Translations under genes and position numbers: made by a program | In this document: positions 11,214-23,547 of the stretch, in pieces | Layout of the letters: every line of letters begins with the position of its first letter | Numbering within the stretch: the first letter of the stretch is position 1 | The notes under the pieces: generated by a model | Seen by the model: only the letters and a program-made list of their open reading frames with translations | Told to the model about the DNA's origin: nothing | Database searches by the model: none | NCBI RefSeq assembly: GCF_046630445.1 | Contig: NC_092341.1 | Span: 132,138,001 to 132,202,000 of the forward strand | Source of the DNA: Rutidosis leptorrhynchoides | Lineage: Eukaryota > Streptophyta > Magnoliopsida > Asterales > Asteraceae | DNA: 64,000 bases | Direction of reading: 5' to 3'

Positions 11214-11376
11214 ACAACTACACATAAACTTGTAATTACATTTATTAATTATATAATATTTAATAATTATATCATATATTATATAAATACATCTATTGAA
11301 TATTGAATATTTATATATTTTATAAATGTTACCATATAATAATTATTAATAGAAATCATATATAAATTCATATAAT

Positions 11377-11380
<4 letters not shown>

Positions 11381-11471
<91 letters not shown>
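11381..11471. repeat. (TA)n microsatellite in element A 3' LTR
   Basis: About 45 TA units. The corresponding tract in the other LTR is 47395-47452, about 29 units, so the repeat has changed length since insertion. Confidence 0.95.
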
Positions 11472-11475
<4 letters not shown>

Positions 11476-11774
11476 TTTAATAGTAACTTAATTATTCTAA
11501 TTATTATTTTACATTTTTAATTCCAATTGATTAAGTGTACTTTATTAATTTCAAATATTATCTGTACACTTATATTTATATTTATATATAAATATATTTA
11601 CATATTTATTTACACACAATTGTTCGTGAATCGTCGGGAATAGTCAAAGATTAACTGGATATATGAACATAGTTCCAAAATTTTCGAGACTCAACATTAT
11701 AGACTTTTCTTATCGTGTCGAAATCATATAAAGATTAAGTTTAAATTTGGTTGGAAATTTTCGGGTCATCACAG

Positions 11775-11808
11775 TACCTACCCGTTAAAGAAATTTCGTC
11801 CCGAAATT
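11775..11808 (-). promoter_or_regulatory. Polypurine-type site and stem-loop before the 3' LTR of element A
   Basis: On the minus strand TTTAACGGGTAGGTA (11789-11775) directly precedes the LTR start TGTGATGACC. Just upstream is the self-complementary AAATTTCGGGACGAAATTT (about 11789-11807). Element B has the same arrangement at 60167-60203, which supports a role in plus-strand priming. Confidence 0.65.
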
Positions 11809-12640
11809 TGATCGAGGTCGTCATGGCTAACAATAAAAATGTTTTCATGACGAATATGAGTTGATAAATAAAGTTTCATCATTTTTGATTAATATAGATA
11901 AAAATATTCGATTATGTGAAGCGTACGAGTGAAGCTGTCACAAAAGATTGAGATAGAGATCTAACTTTCAATGTAGTCACGGTTAATTTTCGAAATTTAA
12001 GGGATTTAGAGAAAATCTTTGTAATAAGATTTGATTCTTCGAAATTTAAGGAAATTAGGATCCTCTTTGATTAAATGCGATGATCTGTCTCGATTACTTT
12101 GTCTGATATTTCACTATAAATCCACCCTCTTTTTTTCCTTTATACTTTGGAGTTCCATCCTCTTGTTTTCTCTTCCCGACTTTAAGTCAAGCAAAAAATG
12201 GTCCAGTATTCGTAGGTATGAAGTTTCAAATAACATGACTAATGTTCTAAGAGAGAGATTGTAATAACAAGATCTTGATTGGTTAAATTACCAAAATTCA
12301 AGAGAAAAGATAGAACTTATCAGAAAGATATGTTCTTGATATATTTGGAGATTATGTAGAATGTAAGAGTCGTGTAACATGGCACATGATGATGTTATAA
12401 TCTGTAAATTATCACATTATATTAGAAACTCAGCATGACTTACTGTAATATAATCACGTTGATCAAGTGTCATTATATTATACTAACTCATGCTTCAATT
12501 CCCAACATTACTTCAAAAACATTCAAATTTTTAAGTCGAATTTTTCAGAATCTAGAAACTAAAATAGTTTTCTTTCTGATGTAACACTGATATCGCGAAG
12601 AGATAAATGATTTTAGATAAGAATGGTTATAAAAATATCT

Positions 12641-12841
12641 TCAGAAATATCGAGGATATTTATAGTAAAAGATACGATAATATTTTAGAATTTCTAATAT
12701 CGATGGATGATGATGAAGATTTGTCCGTACAAATGTAGAGTCAGGAGTAAGGTATTCGTTAATAACTTCATCAAATACTGAATCATTTGGATTCTTTGAA
12801 AGCAGATTTAGTCTTTGTGATTTGTCCGCAGCCTCCTTCAT
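12641..12841 (-). CDS. Small ORF (66 aa) shared with element B
   Basis: It starts MKEAADKSQRLNLLSKNP and ends KYPRYF. The matching frame in element B (58858-59055) is 66 codons with its stop at the same place and about 50 of 66 residues identical by eye. I do not recognise a domain. It lies near the 3' end of an otherwise non-coding internal region, far from the gag-like ORF. It may be a minor protein of the family, or a chance frame preserved because the two elements are not very old. Confidence 0.4.
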   Translation of the reverse strand: MKEAADKSQRLNLLSKNPNDSVFDEVINEYLTPDSTFVRTNLHHHPSILEILKYYRIFYYKYPRYF

Positions 12842-14428
12842 GGATTGTTCAATCCGTTTTTTAGTTCGAATCCTTCTCTTTTTCTAAGCTTTACCAACAT
12901 ACTATTCTTTATCATCAAACTTCCGACGGTTAAAGTCGTTTACGGTTGTCTACAGTTTCTGCTGCTTCATTCAGCTTTTTCAACATTCAGAGTATTGATT
13001 TGTAGATTGAGTGCTTTTCAGAATTTCAGAATGGAAGATCATAATTCTAAGAGATAAATGTTATACATATAACTGTTGATGTAGACATGCTGTGGGTTTT
13101 CAAAGTACTGATTGCTGATTTCCGGTAATTGGTATAGCAGTTCTCATTACAAGATTCGGATGAGTATATGATAGGGTTTCAATGAATAAATATAGTGATT
13201 TATCGGAGAGATTTAAGCCACGGAGCGAAGAGGTTACTGATACGTCTGTGGTTATAAAGGTGGAATATAAAAGGTTCCCCAGTAACAATAAAAGAGCACA
13301 CATATATATCAGGGTTATAATAAGGTTGTTTCGAACGAAAAGTTGAAGTTGACTTGCTGGAGCTGTGACAAAACTGGCTATCTCGAACAGGAGTTGCATA
13401 GTTATTTTCGGTAATAATAACGATAAAGGAATTAGCACAGCTACGTGTTAAATGTTTACTCAGTTTCCGAGAGTTTTTCAGGTGCATAACTATATGCATA
13501 AATTTTTCCTTCCGTAGATGAAGTGCGATTGGTTCATCCTCTCGATTGAGGTGTTTTCAAGAATCATGAAAGGTTTGAACGCAGATTATAATCGTCAAGA
13601 TACAAATGAGGTTTAAGATGAAATCAAGTGGCAAACTTGAAGAAATGTTTAGTTTCATATGTTATAATCAATATTTTAATACATTTTAATTGTCCAATGT
13701 TAGTAGTCCATAATTAGTAGTCCACAGTTAGTAAGTCAATAATTCATATATAGTTTAATATATAATATTCGAATTAATTAATACGTGTCGTGACCCGTTA
13801 TATACATGTCTCATACTCGATCACAACTCAAGGTATATATATTATTTTAGAATCAACCTCAACCCTGTATAGCGAACTCGAGCATTACCGCATATAGAGT
13901 GTCTATGGTTATTCCAAATAATATATATAGATGACGTCGATATGATATGTCAAAACATTGTATACATGTCCCGATATTTAAAATGCGTAAATAACAGTAT
14001 TTAAATGACGATAAATAAAGTGCGTAAAATAAATAACAGAAATTAAATGACGATAAATAAAATTTCGAGAATTAAAATTGCGATAATTAAATTACGATAA
14101 ATAAATTGCGATAATTAAAATGTAATAAGGAATTAGGAATAGTTAGCTAGGTACAGTTAGCTAGGATAATGTTAGCGTGGATTCTTAACAAAATTTCTCA
14201 TAGTTAATTTGTTTGTTTCTAACAAATTTTATTTCTGTCCAATGTTTTCTTCATTATGCCACTTGTTGGATTTATGATAGGTCAAAATCCAAATATGAAA
14301 TTGAATGAAAATGGTTATTCTGTGGTGAACGGATTCGTATATCTGTGGATGTAAATAGGATAATGAATCAGATTCGAAGAATGTACAGTGTAACTTATTA
14401 ATGTAAAATCTAAATATTCCTCGGATAT

Positions 14429-14443
14429 GACCTACCCGTTAAA
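14429..14443 (-). promoter_or_regulatory. Internal copy of the polypurine-type site (element A)
   Basis: The minus strand reads TTTAACGGGTAGGTC, 14 of 15 bases equal to the terminal site at 11775-11789. It lies about 230 bp past the end of the gag-like ORF. Element B keeps it at the same position (57316-57330). It may act as a central polypurine tract. Confidence 0.5.
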
Positions 14444-14677
14444 ATATTTTCACCATTAACAGTTTGTATAAAAGAATTTTTAATTACAATCTTTATGAAA
14501 ACATATATACATATATATTTTCTTCAGATGTAATCATGAATTTAATGAGTTAATATGATATTAATCTCATTTGATTTATCGTTAGAACTAGAATACATAA
14601 TCTCTAAAACATTAGGGATTACATAATCGCCATGTAGAATGAAGATAAATGATGTAGAACGATATGTAGAACGAAGT

Positions 14678-15184
14678 TTATGCTCGAGGTATAAAATGTG
14701 ATGTTGAGGCGTTTGTTGTTGATGGTACAGCTGTTGATGCTGGTGGCACTGTTGGTTTCGGTGATGTTGCTGGTGTTTGTAAGTTTTGCACCATATTCTT
14801 CAAAATCATTACTCGGTCGCGAAGCTCGTTGACTTCTTCGATTACTCCGGAATGATTGGCGGTTGGAATAAGCGGATGAATAAGGTTCAGAATTTGGAAT
14901 ATCATATAATCGTTGCGAGATATCCTGGCAATGAGGGTGAATATGGTGTTTCGGATAGGTTCGCCTGTAAGTACTTCAGGTTCTTCGCCAAGAGATGAAT
15001 TCGGTTGGTGGAAATGATCGCCTTCTTCGCGTCTCCATTGATTAAGTCGACTACGAACCCATACCCAATTCATCCAGAATTGATGATGGCTAATTGGTTG
15101 GTTCATTCCGGTCACATTGTTTTCGGAGCTTGAGTGAAACTCCATATCGGAATACGAGGGACTTGAGCTAGTGGCGAGTTCCAT
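14678..15184 (-). CDS. Gag-like ORF of element A (168 aa)
   Basis: The ORF is the first after the primer-binding site (leader about 400 bp), where gag belongs. The N-terminus is serine/acidic-rich (MELATSSSPSYSDMEFHSSS). The middle (residues about 35-110) contains RREEGDHFHQ and LTGEPIRNTIFTLIARISR. Residues about 113-137 look able to form a coiled coil (VIEEVNELRDRVMILKNMV). The end is proline/threonine/serine-rich. There is no zinc knuckle and no protease. At 168 residues it is far shorter than a normal gypsy Gag. Element B has the same frame over its full length (56577-57080) but with several stops. I cannot name a family; gag-like is inferred from position and conservation. Confidence 0.55.
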   Translation of the reverse strand: MELATSSSPSYSDMEFHSSSENNVTGMNQPISHHQFWMNWVWVRSRLNQWRREEGDHFHQPNSSLGEEPEVLTGEPIRNTIFTLIARISRNDYMIFQILNLIHPLIPTANHSGVIEEVNELRDRVMILKNMVQNLQTPATSPKPTVPPASTAVPSTTNASTSHFIPRA

Positions 15185-15579
15185 TTCATTCGATTGAATA
15201 AAGGATTTTTCGATATGAAATGATTTTCCGGTTATCGAATGGTATTCTAATTACATAGAATATCTATATATATAGAACAAAAGATTTCGTAGATTACGGA
15301 GGAATTTACAGAATATGTCAGGAAAAGTTTACAGTAACAGATACGCTAAGATATGAATTAGCAGATATGCTAAGATATGAATTTTGTCTATACACTATCT
15401 ATGCAATAAATGCAGGAAAACGTGTCTAGACTTAAGAATGATAAGCATGAAATTTTTCGACAAGAAATGATAAGCAAACTTTTTGACATGCAGCTAAGGT
15501 CGAAGTCCAGACTTACTAATGCATCTTATCAACTATCAGTTAGATACACTAATGCAAGACCTGGTTCGCTAAGACCACC

Positions 15580-15591
15580 GCTCTGATACCA
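15580..15591 (-). promoter_or_regulatory. Primer-binding site of element A (tRNA-Met type)
   Basis: The minus strand reads TGGTATCAGAGC, complementary to the 3' end of plant initiator tRNA-Met. It starts two bases after the LTR end (CA at 15595-15594). Confidence 0.9.
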
Positions 15592-16369
15592 ACTGAAATG
15601 CCCCGTTCATATCGATTATAAATGATTCACAATAGTTGATTTCATTGCGACGTATTTGACCTCTATATGATAAGTTTTACAAACATTGCATTCATTTTTA
15701 AAAGACAAACTTTCATTACATCGAAAGTTGACGACATGCATACCATTTCATAATATATCCAAACTATAAATGACCTAATCTGTCATTTACTTAATAATAA
15801 TCCTGATTGAACTCAATGACTTGAATGCAATGTCCTTTGAAATATGCCATGAATGACTCCAAGTAATATCTTTAAAATGAGCAAATGCACAGTGGAAGAT
15901 TTCTTTCTTTCAATCCTGAGAATAAACATGCTTTCAAGTGTCAACCAAAAGGTTGGTAAGTTCATTAGTTTATTGTAATTAATCATTTCCATAATTTTAA
16001 TCAACCACAAGATTTCATATTTCAATTTTTCATAAACATCATGCATGCATATAGCCATCTGCATAAAAATCATTCATATGGATTGAACACCTGGTAACCG
16101 ACATTAACCATAATGCATAGAATATCCCCACAGACATCGACATCTGTATAATAATAATCTCGAAGTATTAAAGCCATCCATAGACATGAATCGGGGTTGT
16201 TAGGCCCAACATATCTATCTTTAGGATTCACGTCAATTAGGGGCCATTTCCCTAATTCTTAGGTTACCAGACTTGAAGGGCGATATTCGATTTCGATAAT
16301 CCAACCATAGAATGTAATTTCGATTACTTGTGTCTATTTCGTAAAACATTTATAAAAGCGCATGTATTC

Positions 16370-16605
16370 TGATGTGCGTAGAGGTGTATACGAAATAGTT
16401 ATATTTTTGCTACGAAATACTATTAAATACGATACAATTTTACACAAGTTATTTATTTATTTATAGAGTGGATATACCTAAACCTTGCTACAACACTTCT
16501 AGGAAGTGTACCTAATTGTACAATAGTGTAGTTTTTAGTAAGTCCGGTTCGTCCACAAGGAACTAGCCAAGTTTAACGCTATATTTTTAAACTATATTTG
16601 TATAA

Positions 16606-16696
<91 letters not shown>

Positions 16697-17778
16697 TAGT
16701 ATTATTATTATAAAATGGGGTTTTTACCGTTGAATAACCGGTTTGTCAATTTTAAAACTTTAGTCGCAGTTAAAACCTAATGTAAAATATTAAAAATAAA
16801 TATAACTTAATTTAAAGCGTAAAGTAAATGACAATAATTAAAGTGCGATAAATTAAAGTACAATAAATAAAATGACAGTAAATAAAATTGCGATAATTAA
16901 AAAGTACGATAATTAAAAGTGCGATAAATAAAATGACAGTAAATAAAAGTGCGATGAGATATAAAATAAAGGAATTATGCTTATTTAAACTTCCGTAATC
17001 ATGATGTTCAACGTGTTGATTTTAGTTTATTACCATGGGTTAATTGTCCTTTGTCCTGGATTATTCGATATGTCTAAACAGTTTTGTCCATAATAGGCCA
17101 TCAGTCATAAATATAAAGTGGGAGAGTCTTCGTCAAATTATCCTTATACCCGAAGTCAAATATTCCAACTAATTGGGGATTCGAACTATAACAAGGTCTT
17201 AATACTTTGTTTAATGAATACACCTGGTTATCGACTGCGTGTAATCCATGGTTTTATTACTTTGTTAACAATTACACCAATTACCCTTGTATGTAATTCA
17301 CCCCTGTTTCAACAAGTCTATTGATTATTAATCCATCCCCGTGTCCAGTCAAATGAATAACTATTGGTATTTATAGATATCCTGCCCACCGTACCCAGTC
17401 AAGCGTATGTGGTTATATATAAATACGTCAAATTATAAGTCTATATATTAAATTAACGAGGTATCATTTAGTTAATATAAAGCCCATTAATAGCCCATAG
17501 TCTAATTTCCACAAGTGTCATTCTTTTATCCAAACCCCAATTATGGTCCAAAGCCCAATTACCCCGCCTTTAATATTTTAGCCCAACATCACGATTACTT
17601 CAATTTAAATAAGCATAATAATAACTTAGCTACGAGACTTTAATTTAAAAAGGTTGAACATAACTTACAATGATTAATAATAGCGTAGCGTTATACGGAC
17701 AGAATTTTGACTTATACACTTACAACATTCGCTAACATACCCTTATTATTATTAATCTTAAATTAAAATTAAAATTTT

Positions 17779-17841
<63 letters not shown>

Positions 17842-18443
17842 TGAGAGATAGAGAGGATAGAAAAAGAAGTGTGAATTTCGGCCAAAATACGCGAACTTTA
17901 TCGGACCTGACCTCACTATTGCTGCCATGCGATCGCATGGGTTTATAACTACCAGGCCATGCGATCGTATGGCCCCCAGGTACAGCTCACATTTGCTTGT
18001 TTTCTTGTTGCCGACGGTTTTAATATATAATATAATATATATATATATAGTTTTAAGAATTAATTATATATTATATTATATTCATGTGCATAGTTGACTT
18101 GTAATTTTTAGTCCGTTGCGTCGAGCGTTGAGAGTTAACTTTGGTCCCGGTTCCGAATTTTCGAACGTCCTTTCGTACTATTTAATATCTTGTACTTTGC
18201 GTTTTGCGGCTCGTACTCTTGTAATTTTTAGACGTTTCTCATTAATAAATTGAACCACTTTGATTGTACTTTGTACTTTTGAGCTTTTTGGTCATTTGCG
18301 TCTTCAATTCGTCAAATCTGTCTTTTGTCTTCACCTTTTATTATTTAAACGAATATCACTTGTAAATAGAACAATTGCAATTAAAAACTTGTCTTTCTTG
18401 AGGGATAATGCTATGAAATATATGTTCGTTTTTAGCATTATCA
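16370..18443 (-). repeat. 3' LTR of the Athila-type element (2074 bp)
   Basis: It aligns with 42755-44680 throughout. The length difference comes mainly from (TA)n tracts at 16612-16694 and 17786-17839, which are short in the other LTR, and from one extra palindrome unit near 17941-17974. Stretches outside the repeats differ at only a few percent of positions by eye. Confidence 0.95.
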
Positions 18444-18490
18444 AATATTCTGACACTTGAGCGTTGCTTGTCCTCAAGCAATATAGTCTT
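18444..18490 (-). promoter_or_regulatory. Degenerate polypurine region and stem-loop next to the Athila 3' LTR
   Basis: On the minus strand TTGCTTGAGGACAAGCAA (18481-18464) forms a perfect 7-bp stem. CTCAAGTGTCAGAATATT then leads into the LTR start TGATAATGCT. In Athila elements the expected text is AAGTGTGGGGATATT-TGATA, so the G-run has been mutated to CAGA here. Intact versions of the motif survive upstream (20081-20097, 35288-35301). Confidence 0.6.
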
Positions 18491-20591
18491 GAAATAAAAA
18501 TACTAGAATCACTTCTTTATTCTTCACACTTTGTATATCAGTGATTTCGATTTAGAGGTATGAATAATGATAGTAACGTTGTGGGTTACAGTCCCACATA
18601 ACTATAAAAATTTAGATCCTTTAGGAAATTGGATCTTTATGAAAACATTTGATCTTTTGAAAATTCAATCTAGCTTTTACCCTAGATAAGTTTTCCGGAA
18701 TAACCCTTCACCGGTATTTGCAAAATGTTTTTGTGGGTTTTGGGTTTCAGATTTGAAAATTTTAGCTCAAAACTTGTGATTTTCTGTCATCCACTTGCTA
18801 ACCTTGTATTGGGAAAGCAACACGTCCAGTTTACTTGCTCCGTATATTACCTTTCGATAAACTACTGTCCGGTTGTAAAGGAAAGCGTTGAACAAGCAAC
18901 TGTTAAGGCAATGTCCCGTGACATGATTTTGATTATGGTCTATAACGTGTCGGATGCAATTACTATCCTTTGTAGGAGCAATAGTAAAGATCACCCTATA
19001 GTTTTTCTGTCTGGCACAAGGTCCTGTCTTCAACCATGCTATGCAACCACCGTTCTTACAGTTGACACCCGATTTGGTTCAGGTGACCTAATGAATTCCA
19101 GGTAAATTCCTAGGATTTTACGTTCAATGGTAATGAACGCATTGAAAATGGGTTTTCAGAAAACAAATCGGTTTGTAATTTTGATCAAAATATTTTCTTG
19201 TTCAAGCTCGAGTTTAGATATCATCGAATTTCATGAGTTTGTAATTCTCAATCTTTAAGGTCAATCTCAAGGATTGAGTAATATCAGGCTTAAAAGCTGA
19301 TTTTTGATCTTTAAGGAGATTATCCTTTCTGGGGATCTGATTCATTAGTCTTATAAGCTAATTTGCACGGTGCCCACCATTGTACGAGATAGATCCTCTC
19401 ATGGTTAGGATAAGTCTGACCACTTGGCGATCCTGTTTGATGCTGAGGTCTGAGGATTTCCAGCTGATTTTCGAGAAAGCTTTTCAAAGTTTTTCGTAGA
19501 CTCTACAACTGGTCTGGACGACAACTTCCTGACCTAAATCAAGAAGCGCATGTCTTTTTCAGAAGACTTTACTTCCTTTTAATGATGGAATTGATTCATC
19601 GTGTAGATCTATCTTTCTTTCAAATATATTACAATTTACCGGGTAAAACAGTTAATTTTGTCCAAAACAAAAGTATCTTCAATTATTTGTCCTAAAATAT
19701 GTGACATATGTTCTAAATAACTTGGTAAATTTTTCCCACACTTGGCTTTTATTTTCCTTTCTTTGCCTTTTTATTTTCCTCTATTCCATTTTAAATGAAT
19801 TCTAACATTTTAGGTTATTTCTCAATTTATGTCCTTTCTGAGGTAACAATAATTTCGGTGTTAACACCTAGTTTTATCGTTCATAAATATGTATAAACAT
19901 GATTTTGAGTTCATTTAGTTGAAAATTTTGAAAATTTTTACTAGAATTGGGTAGTCAGTATATAAGACTAGGGCTGTTCTTTATTATTAGAGAGCACTAG
20001 ATTCTAATACAACTACTGCGTTACTAGTATTTTTAATGGTAACCAAGTTTAAAAATTTTAAAAATCCGAAAGAATTTAACCCCTTCCCACACTTAAGATC
20101 TTGCAATGCCCTCATTTGCAAGAAATCAGTAACAATTTAAATTATTGAGGGTGATTAGCGTAGAAAAATGATTAAATTTTACCAAAGTTTCCAAACATAT
20201 TGGCGTTTGTTTGTTGCATGATAAATGGTGCACATCATTTGTTCATTCCGTCTTGTTTGTTACATCACATTTGTTTTTCATTTTGTCGTCAAAATTAGTA
20301 GCTTTTGCTGAACTTAATGCCAGTCTTTGAAAGTTCGCTGTTTTACCCTGTTGTGTACAATTGACAATATACATACATACAAATAATAACATGCAAGGTA
20401 ATTTGAAATGAGACTTAACATCCCACTTTTAAATTATAAATACGAAATATTAGTATAACATAATAAAAAAAATTAAAACTTACATTAAAGTATCACAATA
20501 TTATATGTTTAAACATAAATAAATAAAAATAATAAAAAGATAAAATTCATAGAAATCACCAACAGAAACTATATCAATCTGGATAGGGGTT
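18491..20591 (-). other. Non-coding 3' region of the Athila-type element
   Basis: About 2.1 kb between the env-position ORF and the 3' LTR. Frames at 18725-19105 and 18767-19033 overlap on opposite strands and show no recognisable domain, so I do not call them. Two AAGTGTGGG motifs on the minus strand (near 19734-19744 and 20085-20097) are the only clear signals. The second abuts a CTTGCAA/TTGCAAG stem (20100-20122). Confidence 0.6.
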
Positions 20592-22112
20592 TCAGTTCAT
20601 GTCGTCGGGCGGGTTCCACGGTTGGTTATAGGTGTACTGATAGGCCTGGTTAGGGTCGTAGAGAGTAAATGGTGGTCGCATATCGGGCTGATGTGGCGGA
20701 TAGTAAGCAGGTCGGGTCGGTACGTAGTTATTTGGTACCTGAGGTGATAGCTGGCTCATGATCTGAGGCTGATGATAGTGCCATCTATCATGCTGTCGTT
20801 GCCTGGAATGCTCGTACTCATTCTCGGCGTGCCACTGCTCGAACTGACTAAATCTAGCCTCGTTTGTCATTTCTACCTCATCTATACGCTGGTAAATGTC
20901 AGTCATAGCTTCCCTAATGAAATCCCTAATGTCATCCGGTTCCTCCATTTCCTCATCTGAACCTCTCTCTACCTGTGGATAACTACCATCATATGGTACT
21001 GCCTGATTGCGTCTGCTCTTTAATACCTTTGCACCCTGATAGACCTTCAATCCTAAAGTATCAACCTGTTCCCTACACACCATCAGTGGACCCCCTTGAT
21101 CCCTATCTACACCCAAATACTCTCCAATGAGAGCAACAAAAATACCTCCTCCTATTATTCTCCCGTCCTGTATTCCTGCCACCATTTTGGATAGATAAAA
21201 ACCAACACAGTAGGGGATATTAACAACGCTTCTAGTGTTTCGAATACACTTAAGGTAAAATAAATCATGTAAGGTCATCCTCTCCTTGTTTTTACCTCTT
21301 TGTGTAATCGAATTAGCTAAAAATCTATGTATAACACGAAGCTCTGCTTTGTTAATATCTAAATAGGAGTGTCTTCCTCCCAGCGTAAAAACATTATAAT
21401 TTGACATACTCCTCCAGACGGCGTCCGCGTCAAAATTCCTATCTACCCTTTCCCCGTGATAAATCAAATTTGTACAATTAGGTAGTAGTAATTCACCAGG
21501 AGTGTAAATCTGTAAAGCCCTGGCCATGTCCAGCATGGACATCCTATACATCCTACGGCCAAGTAAAAATCTAAGAAAATTCCTATCGTCTAACCTAACT
21601 ACATCCATATCAAGTGATATAGTACTCATAAGCTCAACACACCATTCCTTATATACAGGCATACGAATGGTGAATAAACGTTTCTAATCGGGAAAAGAAG
21701 AGTTTCCATACCTTTGGATCAGATGCTGCCTAACTGAGTTAGCTAGTTGGACCCTTTCCAAAGGCTCCCAATCGATTACCCTCGGTACTTCTACATTTTT
21801 CGTTACCAATTTAAATTTGTTACTTTGATACGTCAGGTAATCTCTCCAACTTCGATCAAATCTCAAATTGGGATGCAACTGTTCTTCATGAATCGTTGGG
21901 TGTTCTATTATCGGATGAATCGGAAATTGTACATAGGCATTAACATATTCTTGCTGCGGATTATAATATGGTATGTGTTGATCATTATGATATTGTTGTT
22001 CCTGTTGTTGTTCCTGTTCATATTGTGGCTCATATTGCATTTCTGGTTGTGGTTCCGGAGCAGGTTGCCTAGATGATGATGATGCACCATCAGTATCGGT
22101 ATTTCTCTGCAA
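20592..22112 (-). pseudogene. Athila env-position ORF (ATHILA ORF-1-like), one in-frame stop
   Basis: One frame of about 507 codons is split by a TAG at 21684-21686 (after RYGNSSFPD); the downstream half reopens in the same frame. Residues about 10-60 are glutamine/glutamate-rich (QEQQQEQQYH). A region starting LRFDRSWRDYL follows. The second half has FLRFLLGRRMYRMSMLDMAR, DLFYLKCIR and GGGIFVALIGEYLGV, in the style of the plant domain known as ATHILA ORF-1. The C-terminus is proline/tyrosine/glutamine-rich. I see no signal peptide or membrane helix, so a true envelope role is unsupported. The start is preceded by TTTTGCAG, a good 3' splice site, which would suit expression from a spliced subgenomic RNA. 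Confidence 0.7.
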
Positions 22113-22600
22113 AACATATTAAACACAAAATTTGTGCATCCAAATATGCATTAGTGTTAGCAAAATAACAAATTAAAATAATTACAATAACATGTTCAAT
22201 CAAAATTAAACTTATACACATTTTCACAATTTTAACAATTCTACACTTTTTTAAATAAGCATATATGAAAATGTTTACAAAGTTCATAAGCATTTAACTC
22301 AAATAACATGTCAAAATAATCATTACTAGCAATTAAACAAGTTTCAAATGGCATTTACATCAATTTAATCAAGTTCATGAATTTTAGATTTTAAAAAGTC
22401 CACTTTAATTCTCAAAAATCATGTTTAGGATCAAAGTTTGGATCATTTAGCAACCTAAACATGTTACACTACTTAATTTAGCAATAATTCATGACAAAAA
22501 TCGGCAATAACTTGTTTATATCAAAAAGCCCCAAATTACTCAAGAACACAAACCCTAGATTTCTAAAAATTTTGAAGTTTTTGGCTTCAAATCATGTTAA
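22113..22600 (-). other. Athila spacer upstream of the env-position ORF (left of Copia)
   Basis: About 490 bp, AT-rich and non-coding. It continues at 33469 beyond the Copia insertion, making one spacer of about 1.7 kb between the zinc-knuckle ORF and the env-position ORF. It would hold the intron and splice acceptor if the downstream ORF is spliced. Confidence 0.5.
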
Positions 22601-22605
22601 ATAGC

Positions 22606-23533
22606 TGTTGGTTATTAATGCCTAAGACACAACTTATGTCTATACTACTAATGACGTTTAAACCTAAAGGGTCACACACAATGAGCAAATAAATATCCAT
22701 TACATATTTGAATATGATTCGTATATTATAACCTTATTATTCATGTTGTGAGATTGTTATTTAATAGAAATAATAATACTACAATTGTATGAGAATGCAT
22801 ACAAATATATAAACTTGTATGTGTCTAAGTAACAAGTATATTACTTACTAGTTTCCATCTTATTAACTAAGTAAATACAATAGTTTTGTAAAATTGTTTG
22901 TATATTATTAACTAGTTGGTAGGTCATGCATGGATATACTTTACATTACATTATGTAAGAATACAAGTAAAGTAAAATGATGAAAGAATGTCTTTCATGA
23001 TGACTTGTTACCTTTCATGATTAAAGTGAAATGATTATGCATTGCTTTTTATAATGACTTGTTTGTGTGTTTCTTTAAATGTATGGAACATTCGTACATT
23101 ATCATAAGAGTTAAAAAACACACATTTGAAAGTATTATCAAAAGAGTTACTTACAATATATTCTAAGTTTTCTTTCAAGTTTGGAAGAGTTACTAATAGA
23201 ACGATATAGTTTTAAAATAAGAAATAAGAAAGGTTATTTTCTTATACTTGTTTTCAAGGGTTGTGAAGGACTAGCATCCGGTTGATATTGGAGTTTGCTT
23301 TCGTGTGGATTACCGATAGAGGGAGGCTACTTTGGTTCCTAAATTCTTAGCATCCATAACTTCTCAAGTTCAAAGTCTTCAAAGGTTGTAGTCTTTAAAC
23401 TCACTATTTATTATTTAGTTTTCTTAACAACATGCAATTGGATCCTTGGTGGGGAGTTTCTGAAAGGTTTAAAAATTGTTGTACATGCTTCCGCTGCTAA
23501 ATAGTTTTATGAAAAATCATACAAACCCCTTCA
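22606..23533 (+). repeat. 5' LTR of the Copia element
   Basis: It is followed directly by G and the primer-binding site. Boundaries are set by TG/CA ends, the matching copy at 32535-33463 and the flanking duplication. Confidence 0.97.
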
Positions 23534-23534
23534 G

Positions 23535-23547
23535 TGGTATCAAGAGC
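23535..23547 (+). promoter_or_regulatory. Primer-binding site of the Copia element (tRNA-Met type)
   Basis: TGGTATCAAGAGC one base after the LTR, matching the initiator tRNA-Met complement TGGTATCAGAGC with one extra A. Confidence 0.85.

Larger units (their letters stand above)
1086..11773 (-). repeat. 3' LTR of element A, with two insertions
   Basis: LTR sequence occupies 1086-2010, 6401-8191 and 11219-11773. These segments align in order with 15953-16369 and 44681-47763 of the other LTR. They are separated by the foreign gene-fragment block (2011-6400) and by solo LTR D (8192-11213). The LTR boundary at 11773 reads TGTGATGACCCG on the minus strand, next to the polypurine site. About 300 bp present in the other copy (45199-45498) is missing at the foreign block, so that event also deleted LTR sequence, or the other copy gained it. 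Confidence 0.8.
11774..15593 (-). other. Internal region of element A, mostly non-coding
   Basis: It is 3.8 kb between primer-binding and polypurine sites. Apart from the gag-like ORF near the 5' end and a small ORF near the 3' end, no long frame or pol motif is visible. It is colinear with 56170-60204 of element B along its length, including the non-coding parts, so it is a real, propagated internal region and not random filler. Confidence 0.8.

Noticed and set aside
18725-19105. A 126-codon ORF in the Athila 3' tail
   Set aside because: It is on the strand opposite to the element, overlaps an equally long minus-strand frame, and shows no domain.
20592-22112. True envelope glycoprotein
   Set aside because: No signal peptide, membrane helix or cysteine-rich ectodomain. 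Only the position resembles env.
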